The translations under genes were made by a program, and so were the position numbers. Below the pieces are notes generated by a model. That model saw nothing but the letters and a program-made list of their open reading frames with translations, did no database searches and was not told the origin of the DNA. From contig JACRJY010000100.1 in assembly GCA_016235585.1 (NCBI GenBank), positions 1-64,000 of the forward strand: a DNA stretch of 64,000 nt, read 5' to 3'. How positions within the stretch are numbered: the stretch's first letter is position 1; each line of letters begins with the position of its first letter. This stretch comes from Verrucomicrobiota bacterium (lineage in GTDB: Bacteria > Verrucomicrobiota > Verrucomicrobiia > Limisphaerales > JACRJY01). Below, in pieces: positions 9,278 to 19,877 of this stretch.

Positions 9278-11203
9278 TTACTTCTCCACCTTCCAGATCA
9301 TGTCGGCCACGGTGCGGTTGGCCGGGATGAACGGCAGCACGTGCTCGGCATACGGCGTCACCACGTCGAGGACGTAGGGCGTTTTGGCGTCGAGCATCCG
9401 CTGGAGCGCGGCGCGCAGGTCGCGGCGGAACATCACGCGCTCGGCGGGGACGTTGAAGCTGTTGGCGACGCGCACGTAGTCGGGATAAATCTGGCTGCGG
9501 TCGTCGGGGTTGCCGAGGTAGGTGTGGCCGCGGTTGCCGGCGTAGAAGTTGTCCTCCCATTGCACGACCATGCCGAGGTGCTGGTTGTTGAGGATGATCG
9601 CCTTGGCGGCGATTTTCTCGACGTGCGCGGTGGCCAGCTCCTGGATGTTCATGAGGAACGAGCCGTCGCCGTCAATGTCAATGACCTGCTTGTCCGGGTG
9701 CGCGACCTTGATGCCGAGCGCCGAGGGATAGCCGAAGCCCATCGAGCCGAGGCCGGCGCTGGTGATGAACTGGCGCGGGAACTTGTATTTATACCACTGC
9801 GCCGACCACATCTGGTGCTGGCCCACGCCGGTGGTGATGTAGGCCTCGCCCTTCGTCATCTCCCACAACATTTCGATGACCATCTGCGGCAGGATGACCT
9901 GATCCTCCTGGCCCTTCATGTGATCCTTCATGTGGTCGGAATTGGAAATCTCCTGCGTGACGGCGTATTGGAACGGCGCTTTCTTCTTCCACTCGGCAAT
10001 CTGTGCGTGCCACGCGGTGAATTTCTTCGTGATGGGCCGCTTGGCGATGAGGGCGTTGAGGCGCGTGAGTGCGTCCTTCAAGTCGCCGACGATGGGCAGG
10101 TGGGCGCGCTTGTTCTTGTTGATCTCCGACGCGTCAATGTCGAGGTGAACGATGGTGCCGTGCTTGCAGAATTCCTCGAACTTGCCCGTCACGCGATCGT
10201 CGAAGCGCACGCCGAACGCGAGCAGCAAGTCCGCGCCGTCCTTCATTTTCACCATCGGGTCGGCGGGGTTTTTGCGCTGCTGGTATTCGCCGTTGACGGC
10301 CCAGTTGGCGTAGGCCGCGCCGTGCATGCCGAGCCAGCGCAGCGAGAGCGGATGCGTCTCCTCGAACGCGCCGATGCCCATGATGGTCGTGGTGACGGGA
10401 ATCTGCGCGGCCTGCGCGAACTTCCGCAGTTCCGCGCTCGCGTCGCCGGTGATGATGCCGCCGCCGCAGTAGAACACCGGGCGCTCGGACTTCTCGATGA
10501 GGCCGATGATTTCGTTCAACGCCAAGTCGTCCGCCTTCAAGTCGGGCTGGTTGTAGCCGGGCAAACCCTTCTTCACCTCGTCCAGCGTGGGCCAGACGGG
10601 CTGGGCTTTTTGCTGCTGAATGTTCTTCGGCAGATCAATCACCACCGGGCCGGGCCGACCGGACTGCGCGATGTAAAAGGCTTCCTTGACGATGCGCGGG
10701 ATGTCGTTGATGTCCGTGACGAGGTAGCTGTGCTTCACGATGGGCAGCGTCAGGCCGATCATGTCCGTCTCTTGAAACGCGCCGCGGCCGATCATCACCT
10801 GTGGCACCTGGCCGGTGATGGCGACGAGCGGGCAGGAATCCATGTAGGCGTCCGCGATGGCGGTGACGAGGTTCGTTGCGCCGGGGCCGCTGGTGCCCAT
10901 GCAGACGCCGGCCTTGCCGGTGGAACGGGCGTAGCCCTCGGCGGCGAAGCTGCCGCCCTGCTCGTGGCGCGGGAGAATGGTGCGAATCTTCGTCGAGTGA
11001 GTGAGCGACTGGTGAATCTCCATGCTCGCGCCGCCGGGATAGGCGAAGATGACCTCGACGCCCTCGCGTTCGAGCGCCTCGACGAGGATGTCGCGGCCCC
11101 ACATGGCCTGGCCGACCTCGGCGCGGGCGGGCGCTGGTTGTCCACGCTTCAGCGTGGCGGCGGGCGTCTCTTTTTTCACGGACTTCGCAGTGGTCTTGCT
11201 CAT
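9278..11203 (-). CDS. ilvB: Acetolactate synthase large subunit
   Basis: This 641-residue ThDP-dependent enzyme condenses two pyruvates to acetolactate (valine/leucine), or pyruvate plus 2-ketobutyrate (isoleucine). Visible are the N-terminal PYR domain with YPGGASMEIHQ and the catalytic Glu in RHEQGGSFAAEGYA, a central FAD-type domain, and the C-terminal ThDP/Mg site with GDGSFLMNIQELATA and NNQHLGMV. The ATG at 11203 was chosen because upstream in-frame sequence runs through the terminator hairpin. The N-terminal tail of about 40 residues (Lys/Ala/Pro-rich) is longer than usual. The small subunit gene ilvN is not adjacent. Expression is probably controlled by the attenuator at 11241-11274. 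Confidence 0.95.
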   Translation of the reverse strand: MSKTTAKSVKKETPAATLKRGQPAPARAEVGQAMWGRDILVEALEREGVEVIFAYPGGASMEIHQSLTHSTKIRTILPRHEQGGSFAAEGYARSTGKAGVCMGTSGPGATNLVTAIADAYMDSCPLVAITGQVPQVMIGRGAFQETDMIGLTLPIVKHSYLVTDINDIPRIVKEAFYIAQSGRPGPVVIDLPKNIQQQKAQPVWPTLDEVKKGLPGYNQPDLKADDLALNEIIGLIEKSERPVFYCGGGIITGDASAELRKFAQAAQIPVTTTIMGIGAFEETHPLSLRWLGMHGAAYANWAVNGEYQQRKNPADPMVKMKDGADLLLAFGVRFDDRVTGKFEEFCKHGTIVHLDIDASEINKNKRAHLPIVGDLKDALTRLNALIAKRPITKKFTAWHAQIAEWKKKAPFQYAVTQEISNSDHMKDHMKGQEDQVILPQMVIEMLWEMTKGEAYITTGVGQHQMWSAQWYKYKFPRQFITSAGLGSMGFGYPSALGIKVAHPDKQVIDIDGDGSFLMNIQELATAHVEKIAAKAIILNNQHLGMVVQWEDNFYAGNRGHTYLGNPDDRSQIYPDYVRVANSFNVPAERVMFRRDLRAALQRMLDAKTPYVLDVVTPYAEHVLPFIPANRTVADMIWKVEK

Positions 11204-11240
11204 GGTTTTGCTTGGTTTGGCCGGCGGCGGGCCGGGGCAA

Positions 11241-11274
11241 ACAAAAAACCCACGACCGCTGCCAGCCGTGGGTT
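11241..11274 (-). terminator. Intrinsic terminator in the ilvB leader (attenuator)
   Basis: On the minus strand an 8-bp perfect stem, AACCCACG (11274-11267) with CGTGGGTT (11254-11247), encloses a 12-nt loop and is followed by a T-rich tract to 11241. It lies 38 nt upstream of the ilvB ATG and 18 nt after the leader peptide stop. CCGCTG in the leader-peptide coding region can pair with CAGCGG in the loop and 3' side, giving a candidate antiterminator. Together these are the parts of a classical amino-acid attenuator. Confidence 0.85.
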
Positions 11275-11291
11275 GTTGTCGAAATCTGCGT

Positions 11292-11369
11292 TCAGGCCCG
11301 ACAAGCACCAGCGGCGTCGCCGACTACGACGACGACCAGCGGGACGACTTGCAGGGCCAGTTGTTTCAT
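11292..11369 (-). CDS. Val/Leu-rich leader peptide of ilvB
   Basis: This 25-codon ORF runs from the ATG at 11369 to the TGA at 11292. It begins MKQLALQVVPLVVVVV and then continues GDAAGACRA, with seven Val and three Leu codons concentrated in residues 4-16. This composition, its place just ahead of an intrinsic terminator and its position upstream of ilvB match ilv-type leader peptides. In that mechanism, ribosome stalling on charged-tRNA shortage prevents terminator formation. A TTGACC box (11407-11402) with a poor -10 match 17 nt downstream is a weak candidate promoter. Confidence 0.8.
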   Translation of the reverse strand: MKQLALQVVPLVVVVVGDAAGACRA

Positions 11370-11422
11370 TGCGGCAGAAGGTAAATGGCCCGCCACACTC
11401 CGGTCAAGCGTGGATTTTGGCC

Positions 11423-11806
11423 TCACAGCCGTTCCCGCCCTGCGTAGCCGGAGTCGAGGTCGTGCCAGAACTCGATCTTGTCCTCGCCGGTTTCCCAGCA
11501 GAGGAAGACTTCGTTGCCGCCGATGAGCGCGGGGAAATCCACGAGGCCGCGTTCGAGATCCTTGATCTGAATTTCGCGCTGCTGGAACTCGCGGAACACG
11601 TCGCGGATGTCCGCCATCGCGCGCGTCCAGCGGTCCACGAGGCCGCCGCCGGCGTCCGCACCCTCGGCCATCGTGCGTCCGATGTGCGTGTCGAGCCGCC
11701 CGACCTCGGTGCGGAGGCGGTGAAGCTGTTCGATCCAGAGGCGGATGCGTGGCAGGAGCGCCTCCGCCTCTTCCACGGTGTAATGTTTGCCAAAACGGTG
11801 CGCCAT
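11423..11806 (-). CDS. DUF2203 family protein
   Basis: The protein has 127 residues. It begins with the family hallmark YTVEEAEALLPRIR and continues with a helical stretch. The C-terminus is QIKDLERGLVDFPAL, then FLCWETGEDKIEFWHDLDSGYAGR, which is the typical DUF2203 ending. It is cytoplasmic and small, and its function is unknown. It lies 19 bp downstream of the TPR lipoprotein gene on the same strand, so the two are probably cotranscribed. It ends 53 bp before the ilvB leader peptide. Confidence 0.88.
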   Translation of the reverse strand: MAHRFGKHYTVEEAEALLPRIRLWIEQLHRLRTEVGRLDTHIGRTMAEGADAGGGLVDRWTRAMADIRDVFREFQQREIQIKDLERGLVDFPALIGGNEVFLCWETGEDKIEFWHDLDSGYAGRERL

Positions 11807-11825
11807 GCGGTGTGCGGGAGTGAAC

Positions 11826-13568
11826 CTACGGGCGGGGCGCGGCGTCGAGCTTTTTCTGGATTTCCGGGCTGGGCTCGACGGCGAGGGATTTCTGCCAGGC
11901 CTCGCGGGCTTCCTTGAAGCGCTTCAACGCGGCCAGCACGTCGCCGAGGTGATCGTAGAGTGTCGCGTCCGCCTCCTTCGTTTTGGCGATGGATTTTTGG
12001 AGCCACGGGAGCGCCTCACGCGGCTTGCCGAGCTGGTGGAGCACCCAGCCGAGGCTGTCGAGGAACGCGCCGTTGTCCGGCTCCAGCTTCACGGCCTTCT
12101 CGATCATCTCGCGGGCCTCGATCAAATTCTCGCCGCGCTCGGCCCACATGTAGCCAAGGTAGTTCAGCGCGTCGGCGAAGTCCGGCGCGAGCTTGAGCGC
12201 CTGCCGGAAATAATTTTCCGCCTGCTTGAAATCCTTGTTCCGCTCATGCACCGCGCCGAGCTGGAAGTAAAAACCCTCGTTCAGCCGGTTGGTCTCGCCG
12301 GTGCGCGCGAGCAGCTCGGCGGCGGTGAAATGCTTGAGCGCGCCGGGGTAGTCCTTCATCCCGTTGCACGCGACGGCCGAGTAATACTCGATCAGGAAAC
12401 TGCGGGGAAATTTCTCCTTCGCCTTCGCCAGCAGTTCGAGCGCCTGCGGCCCCTGCTTCTGCGTGAGGCGCACCCCGGCCAGTTCATGGTAGGCGGCCTC
12501 GAACTTCGGATCCAGCCGGATGGCCGTCTCCAGATGGCGGGCGGCCTCGTCGAGCTGCTTGGATTCGTGGGCGACCAGGCCGAGGATGAAGTGTGCGCGC
12601 GCGTCGGTGGGGTTGTCCTTGACCATGGCGCGGAGCATTTCCGCCGCGCGCTCGCGGTCATCCGCGCGCAGATACAAGTCCGTCAGCCGCTGGCGCAAGA
12701 GTTCGTGGACGGGCGAGTCCTTGGCGACGAGCGGCAGGAGCTTGGCGAACTGTTCCGCCGCCTTTTTGGTTTCCCCGGCGAACTGGTAGCCGTCGCTCAA
12801 CCGCTGGAGCTGCTGCGGCGTGGGCGCGGCGAGCGGCGCGGCGCGATCCAGCGTGCGGACGATGCGGGGCCTGATCTGCGCGAGGTCATTGGACTGCGAG
12901 CGCGCGAGGCTGGCGTAGATTTCCGCGAGGTCGAGCAAGTAGTCCGCCTCCGCCGGGGCGGCGCTCGCCGCCTGATCCAGCACGAGCAGCGCCTCAATGC
13001 GCCGGTTTTGCTGGGCGAAAAGCTGGGCGAGATTTTGATAGGCCTGGAGCTGCGCGGGCAGCCGTTCAATCGCCTGAAAGTAGGCGACAATGGCGGTGTT
13101 CGTGCGGCCAGCCTGCGCGTGCGCCACGCCCCGCAACGTGTGGAGCATCCCCGACGCGGCGGGCAGCTTCACCGCCTTGTCGAGCAGCTCGAGGGCCTTG
13201 TCGTAGGCTTTGCCCTGGATCAACTGGCTGGCCACAAGCGCCACGAGCGGCTCGTTTGCCGGGTCGGCCAGCGCGGAGAAGTAATACTGCGCCACCGCGT
13301 TCGCCACGTCGCCCTGCATCTGGTGGCTCAACCCGGCGGAATACCGCGCCATCGCCTCGGCGCGCTGCTCCTGCTGCTCGAAATTGAGACGCGGCGACGC
13401 GGGCGGGCGCGGCCCGGAGAGCGGGTTGAGATCGAAGATGTTCGTCCGCGCAGGCTTGGTGGCGGCGGGCGTTTTGCCGGCGGGGGAACTGGGCTTCGCC
13501 GCCGGCGTGGTGCAGCCGATGGCGAGCAGGACGGCCAGCGCCGCCAGAATAAAGGGGCGAATCAGCAT
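11826..13568 (-). CDS. TPR-repeat lipoprotein
   Basis: The protein has 580 residues from the ATG at 13568. The signal peptide is followed by a lipobox (LLAIGC at about residues 16-21), predicting a lipid-anchored periplasmic protein. At least ten helical hairpins with TPR spacing follow, for example NYFRQALKLAPDFADALNYLGYMWAERG and AREAWQKSLAVEPSPEIQKKL (each seen as partial motifs). Such proteins act as protein-protein scaffolds, as in PilF/BamD-like assembly factors, but the partner cannot be read from the sequence. An upstream in-frame ATG at 13634 would place 22 residues before the signal peptide and is less likely. Confidence 0.85.
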   Translation of the reverse strand: MLIRPFILAALAVLLAIGCTTPAAKPSSPAGKTPAATKPARTNIFDLNPLSGPRPPASPRLNFEQQEQRAEAMARYSAGLSHQMQGDVANAVAQYYFSALADPANEPLVALVASQLIQGKAYDKALELLDKAVKLPAASGMLHTLRGVAHAQAGRTNTAIVAYFQAIERLPAQLQAYQNLAQLFAQQNRRIEALLVLDQAASAAPAEADYLLDLAEIYASLARSQSNDLAQIRPRIVRTLDRAAPLAAPTPQQLQRLSDGYQFAGETKKAAEQFAKLLPLVAKDSPVHELLRQRLTDLYLRADDRERAAEMLRAMVKDNPTDARAHFILGLVAHESKQLDEAARHLETAIRLDPKFEAAYHELAGVRLTQKQGPQALELLAKAKEKFPRSFLIEYYSAVACNGMKDYPGALKHFTAAELLARTGETNRLNEGFYFQLGAVHERNKDFKQAENYFRQALKLAPDFADALNYLGYMWAERGENLIEAREMIEKAVKLEPDNGAFLDSLGWVLHQLGKPREALPWLQKSIAKTKEADATLYDHLGDVLAALKRFKEAREAWQKSLAVEPSPEIQKKLDAAPRP

Positions 13569-13646
13569 GGTGAAAAGCCCGCGCAGCCCCGGGTGGCGGG
13601 ACGGCGCGGGCGGGAAGCCGTCGCGCGGCGGCACGGTTGCCCGCGC

Positions 13647-13748
13647 CTACTTCTGCCAGGTGCGCTTCTTGTGGCGGTTGGCGCGCAGCGCCTTCCGGCG
13701 CTTGTGTTTGTTGATCTTCGCCTTGCGGCGTTTCTTGATGGAACCCAT
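13647..13748 (-). CDS. AURKAIP1/COX24-domain small basic protein
   Basis: This 33-residue protein runs from the ATG at 13748 to the TAG at 13647. It begins [19 protein letters not shown] and ends KKRTWQK, and more than half of its residues are Lys or Arg. The motif matches the AURKAIP1/COX24 domain, the bacterial relative of mitochondrial small-subunit ribosomal protein mS38, so it is probably a small ribosome-associated protein. It lies between hisG and the TPR lipoprotein gene on the same strand. Its size makes it easy to miss in automatic annotation. Confidence 0.85.
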   Translation of the reverse strand: MGSIKKRRKAKINKHKRRKALRANRHKKRTWQK

Positions 13749-13768
13749 ATGTCGGTGTCAGCTTGCGG

Positions 13769-14647
13769 TCAGTAGACCACTTTGTTCAAGGGATATTCTA
13801 TGATTCCTTCGGCCCCGGCGGCCTTGAGCGCGGGACTCAGTTCGCGGACGACGTGCTCGTCAATTATCGTCTCGACCGCCACCCAGCCCGGCTGGCTCAA
13901 CTGCGAGATGGTCGGGTTGCGCAGCGCGGGCAGTGCGGCCAGCAGGCTCGCGAGGTTTTTCTGCGCGATGTTCATCTTGAGGCCGACCTTGGCCTCGGCT
14001 TCCAGCGCGCCCTTGAGCAGCAGCGCGAGCGTCTCAATCTTCGTGCGCTTCCACGGGTCGCGCCACGCATCGTGATTGGCGACCAGCCGGGGCGTGCTGG
14101 TGAGCAGCGTGTCCACGATGCGGAGCTTGTTCGCGCGCAGCGAGGAGCCGGTCTCGGTGACTTCCACGATGGCGTCCACGAGTTCGTGCGCCTTCACCTC
14201 GGTCGCGCCCCAGGAAAATTCCACCTCGGCCTTCACCTTGTTCTGGCGAAGATAGCGCTTGGTGATGTTCACCACCTCGGTGGCGATGCGTTTGCCGCGC
14301 AAATCTTTCACCGACTTTATCGGCGAATTTTCCGGCACGCACAGCACCCAGCGCGTGGGCTGGCGGGAGATTTTGCTGAAAAGGAATTCGCCGACCTCGT
14401 GAACCTTCGAGCCGTTCTCGATGATCCAGTCGTGGCCCGTGATGCCGGCGTCGAGGTAGCCGTGCTCGACGTAGCGGCTGATTTCCTGCGCGCGGATGAG
14501 GCGGATTTCCATCTCTTCATCGTCCACGTAGGGGATGTAGGAGCGGCTGCTGACCTGGACGTTGAAGCCGGCCTTGGCCATTTTTTCGATGGTGGCGTCC
14601 TGCAGGCTGCCCTTGGGCAGGCCGAGTCGTAAAATCTGTTTCTTCAT
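13769..14647 (-). CDS. hisG: ATP phosphoribosyltransferase, long form
   Basis: The protein has 292 residues. It catalyses the first step of histidine synthesis, joining ATP and PRPP to phosphoribosyl-ATP. It opens with the family motif [14 protein letters not shown] and has [12 protein letters not shown] and the phosphate-binding region [19 protein letters not shown]. The C-terminal third contains the HisG_C ACT-like regulatory domain, so this is the long form, inhibited by histidine in other bacteria and independent of HisZ. No other his genes are nearby. It ends 20 bp upstream of the COX24-like gene. Confidence 0.95.
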   Translation of the reverse strand: MKKQILRLGLPKGSLQDATIEKMAKAGFNVQVSSRSYIPYVDDEEMEIRLIRAQEISRYVEHGYLDAGITGHDWIIENGSKVHEVGEFLFSKISRQPTRWVLCVPENSPIKSVKDLRGKRIATEVVNITKRYLRQNKVKAEVEFSWGATEVKAHELVDAIVEVTETGSSLRANKLRIVDTLLTSTPRLVANHDAWRDPWKRTKIETLALLLKGALEAEAKVGLKMNIAQKNLASLLAALPALRNPTISQLSQPGWVAVETIIDEHVVRELSPALKAAGAEGIIEYPLNKVVY

Positions 14648-14788
14648 GCAAAAGCGAAGGGAAGGATAATCGGCAAGAAGCCGGGGAAAACAAGGACGGA
14701 ATGGCGGGACTTCGCGCCGTGGTTCTGACCGAACGCGAAATGGAGTTTTATGACGGAAGCTCCACGACTGCCTACCGCCGCGCGAACA

Positions 14789-15175
14789 TCACCGCGCCGC
14801 CAGCTTCAATGCGATCTGCTTCTCCAACTCCGCCGCGAGGTAAACGTCCCCGCCGCCGCGCGCCGTGCGCACCTGCACTTGGATTTCCGACACCACGGCA
14901 TCCACAGACTTCACGCGGACGTAGATCGTCTTGGTGTCCACCTTGCCGATGAGCGAATTGTTGACCGAGTCGTTGGAAACGATGACACCGTTGGCGGTGA
15001 TGACATCCCTGGCGGCGGTGAGCAGGTCGCCGACCGCGCGCTCATAGCGACCGGTGACGGTGTCCTTGGTGAGCGGCAGGCCGGCCTTCATGTTGCCGTC
15101 CACCGTCCGCACACAGCCGGTGAACACGACGGAAAGAAGAGCCGCGACGAGTGAGGTAAAAATCATTTTTTTCAT
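14789..15175 (-). CDS. Small putative lipoprotein
   Basis: The protein has 128 residues from the ATG at 15175 (MKKMIFTS). The signal peptide ends in the lipobox VVFTGC, so it is probably lipid-anchored. The mature domain has alternating beta and helix stretches (AVGDLLTAARDVITANG, TKTIYVRVKSVDAVVSEIQVQVRT). This resembles the DUF3568-like small lipoproteins of verrucomicrobia, though the match is only by appearance. It is transcribed away from the sulfatase gene, and the 164-bp gap to that gene should hold divergent promoters. Confidence 0.75.
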   Translation of the reverse strand: MKKMIFTSLVAALLSVVFTGCVRTVDGNMKAGLPLTKDTVTGRYERAVGDLLTAARDVITANGVIVSNDSVNNSLIGKVDTKTIYVRVKSVDAVVSEIQVQVRTARGGGDVYLAAELEKQIALKLAAR

Positions 15176-15339
15176 GCGCGCCAATGCAAGCCCCATTCCA
15201 AAACCGCGTCAAGTGTTTCCACGGCCAACTTGCAAACACGGAACGGGAAAGGCGGCGACCGCAACGTCCGTGTAATTTTCATGGCCCGTTACCGCGTCCA
15301 GTGCCATGATGCTGCCGAATCAAATTCTGTAATCGCGCC

Positions 15340-16788
<1,449 letters not shown>

Positions 16789-16862
16789 CAAAAAACCGGG
16801 TGTCCACGGTCGAATTTATGGCACATTGCCAAAGTCAGAAAGCGAAAGTGAACTGGTTGTCC

Positions 16863-19800
16863 ATGAACTCGCTCATGAATGAGTTTGGTTTTTGTCTCCG
16901 CGCCGCCCGGCCCGCCCTGGCCGCTGGCGTGACGCTGGCGCTGCTTGCGGTGATGCCGACAGCCCGCGCCGCCGCGCCCGTCGAGGCCGAACAGCTTTTT
17001 GTCCGCCGCGTGTGGCCGATGTTCAAAGAGAAGTGCCTCGCCTGTCACGGCGATGATCCGACGAAGATCAAGGGCGAGTTCAAGATGCTCACGCGTGAGC
17101 AGACGCTGGCCGGCGGTGAGAGCGGCCGGCCGGCGCTGGTTCCGGACAAACCGGAGGCCAGCCCGCTGTTCATCGCGGTCACGCGCAAGGACGAAGACCT
17201 CAAGATGCCGCCGAAGGAAAACGACAGGCTCACGGCGGAACAGGTGGATTATCTCAAGGAATGGATCGCCGCCGGCGCGCCGTGGCCCGACGAGCAGCGC
17301 CGCGCGGAACTGGCCAAACTTCCTGACAAGTGGGCGGCGGCGGACGGCGCGACGGTGACGACCAGCGGCGGCCTCTCGCCCGAATGGACGAGCCGCAAAT
17401 ACAAGCCCGAGGGCCTCTGGGCGTATCAGCCGGTGAAGAAGCCGGCCGTGCCGAGGAGCGGCGACACTCTTGTCGCCGATTAAAAGAAGAAGAATGACAA
17501 CGAAGGCGACAAGAGTGTCGCCTCTCCCATTGACGCCTTCATCGTCGCGAAGTGGCCCGCCGGCATGAAGCCCGCCCCACTTGCAAACCGCGTCACGCTC
17601 ATCCGCCGCGCGACGTTTGACCTGACGGGGCTGCCGCCCAAGCCGGAGGAGGTTGACAGTTTTCTGAAAGACCCGGTGTCCGATGATAAAGCGTTCAGCA
17701 AAGTCGTCGAGCGCCTGCTCGCCTCGCCGCACTACGGCGAGCGCATGGCGCAGCATTGGCTCGACGTGGTGCGTTACGCGGATTCGAGCGGCTTTGCCAA
17801 CGACTACTAGCGCGGCAACTCCTGGCGCTACCGCGACTACGTCGTGCGCGCGTTCAATGCGGACAAGCCATACGATCAATTCATCCGCGAGCAGCTCGCC
17901 GGCGATGAAATCGCCGAGGCACGGCGCAAGAGTGCCAGCACGGCCAGGGTGCTTGATGAAGGCGGGAATACGATTGAGCCGGCATCCGACAGTGAACTGC
18001 TCGTTGCCACCGGCTTTCTCCGCATGGGGCCGTGGGAACTCACCGGCATGGAGGTCGCCAAGGTTGCCCGCCAGCGGTTCCTCGACGACGTGGCCAACAG
18101 CGTCGGCGAAACTTTCCTCGCGCACTCGCTCCAATGCGCCCGCTGCCATGACCATAAGTTCGACCCGGTGCCGACGCGCGATTACTACTCGCTGCAAGCC
18201 GTGTTCGCGACGACACAGCTCAGCGAACGGCCCGCGCCGTTTCTGCCGAACGAAAATACCGGCGGCTTCGAGGAGAAAAAATATCTGGAGGCGCGCCGAG
18301 TGGAATATCTCGCAACGTTGCAGCGACTCGACGACACGCTGGTGAAGAATGCAGAGCGCTGGTTTGCGGAGAAGGGCATTGATCCCGCGAAGTGGAACGC
18401 CGCCGTCGCCCAGGCGCGGACGCAGGAGCGCGGCGCGGGCGGCAAGAAGCGGCGCGAGTTCGAGGGGGTGTTCAACACCGCGCGCGGCATCCTCACGAAA
18501 CAGGGCGTGGCCGAGGACCAGTTTCCGCCCAAGCTCGTCGGCTTCACCCCGCAGGACTACGGCAACGAGCGCGTCGCGCGCAAGGGACTCGAACGCCTCA
18601 AGTGGGAGCTGGACCGCTACGAACCGTTCGCGCTCGCGGTTCACGGCGGTCGCACGCCGGACGTGAAATCGGTGAACGCGCCGATTCGCATGCCGGCCAA
18701 CCGCATGAGCGAGGGCGAACTTGAACAGACTTGCATCCTCACGGGCGGCGACCCGTTTGCGACCGGGCAGAAGGTGAAACCCGGCGTGCTCAGTGTAATT
18801 GGCGGGGTGCAGAAAACGCCCATCCCCGACGCCATCGAAGGCCGCCGCAAGGCGTTTGCCGACTGGGTCGCGAGCGCGGAGAATCCACTTACGACACGCG
18901 CCATCGCAAATCGGATCTGGCTCTGGCATTTCGGCCAACCCATCGCGGGGAATCCGAACAACTTCGGCAGCACGGGTAAAAAACCCACGCATCCCGAACT
19001 GCTCGACTGGCTGGCGGCGACATTCGTCGAGCAGGGCTGGTCCTTCAAGGCGATGCACCGGCTCATCATGAGTTCCGAGGCGTATCGCCGCTCCGCCAAT
19101 TTCCCCGACGGGAAAAATCTCGCGGAAAAAGATCCGAACGGCACGAGCTACGCGGTCTTCAAACCGCGCCGGCTCTCGGCGGAGGAACTGCGGGACTCGA
19201 TGCTCGCCGCCACCGGCGAATTGAACCCGACACTCGGCGGCATTCCGAATCGTCCGGAGATCAATCTCGAAGCCGCGCTCCAACCGCGGCAGGTCATGGG
19301 CACGTTCGCCAACGCGTGGACGCCGAACCCGAAGCCGGAGCAGCGCCATCGCCGCTCCCTCTACGCGCTCCGGATTCGCGGACTGCCCGACCCGTTCCTC
19401 GAAGTGTTCAACAATCCCGCGCCGGATTTCTCGTGCGAGAATCGCTCCGCCTCGACCGTTACGCCGCAAGTGTTCAGCCTCTTCAACGGCCGGGCCAGCT
19501 ATGACCGCGCACTCGCGCTCGCCCATCGCGCGATGAAGGAAACTAAGTCCGATGAAGCCGCGCTCACGCTTTGCTTCCAACTCGCCTACGGCCGCGCGCC
19601 GCGCGCGGATGAACTCGCGGCCTGCCTCACCCACTGGCGCGCGATGGAGTCGAAGCAGAATTCCACGAAGGTCGAACCACTCAAGCCGCCGCTCGAAGTG
19701 AAGCGCGAGGCCGTGGAGGAAAACACTGGCGAGAAATTCACGTTCAACGAGAAGCTCGAGGCCTACGCCGAGTTCGTCCCCGACCTCCAGCCCGTCTCCG

Positions 19801-19877
19801 TGGACGCCCGCACCCGCGCGCTGGCGGACGTGTGCCTCGTGCTCTTCAACACGAACGAGTTTGCGTATGTTTATTAA
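16863..19877 (+). pseudogene. PSCyt1/DUF1549/DUF1553 haem-motif protein interrupted by two in-frame stops
   Basis: One reading frame runs from the ATG at 16863 to 19877 but holds a TAA at 17481-17483 and a TAG at 17808-17810. A signal peptide is followed by a cytochrome c-like domain with CLACHGDD, the DUF1549 region (RRATFDLTGLPPKPEEVD, WLDVVRYADSSGFANDY), a second haem-type motif CARCHDHKFDP and the DUF1553 region. The TAA lies between the arms of an 18-bp inverted repeat that extends the normal linker before IDAFIVAK. The TAG replaces one codon between NDY and RGNSWRYRDY in an otherwise intact motif. It is either a decaying gene or a sequence containing errors. Readthrough is possible but unsupported. 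The family's role in PVC bacteria is unknown; it usually pairs with DUF1501, as here. Confidence 0.85.
17460..17522. repeat. Perfect 18-bp inverted repeat inserted in the PSCyt/DUF1549 gene
   Basis: GGCGACACTCTTGTCGCC at 17460-17477 and its exact reverse complement at 17505-17522 flank a 27-bp spacer. The spacer contains the in-frame TAA. Relatives of this gene normally have a short linker here, so the element looks inserted. It keeps the reading frame but introduces the stop. Confidence 0.88.

Noticed and set aside
9170-11917. A 915-codon open frame on the plus strand, opposite ilvB
   Set aside because: It crosses the ilvB leader, terminator and DUF2203 gene, and carries no recognisable motif.
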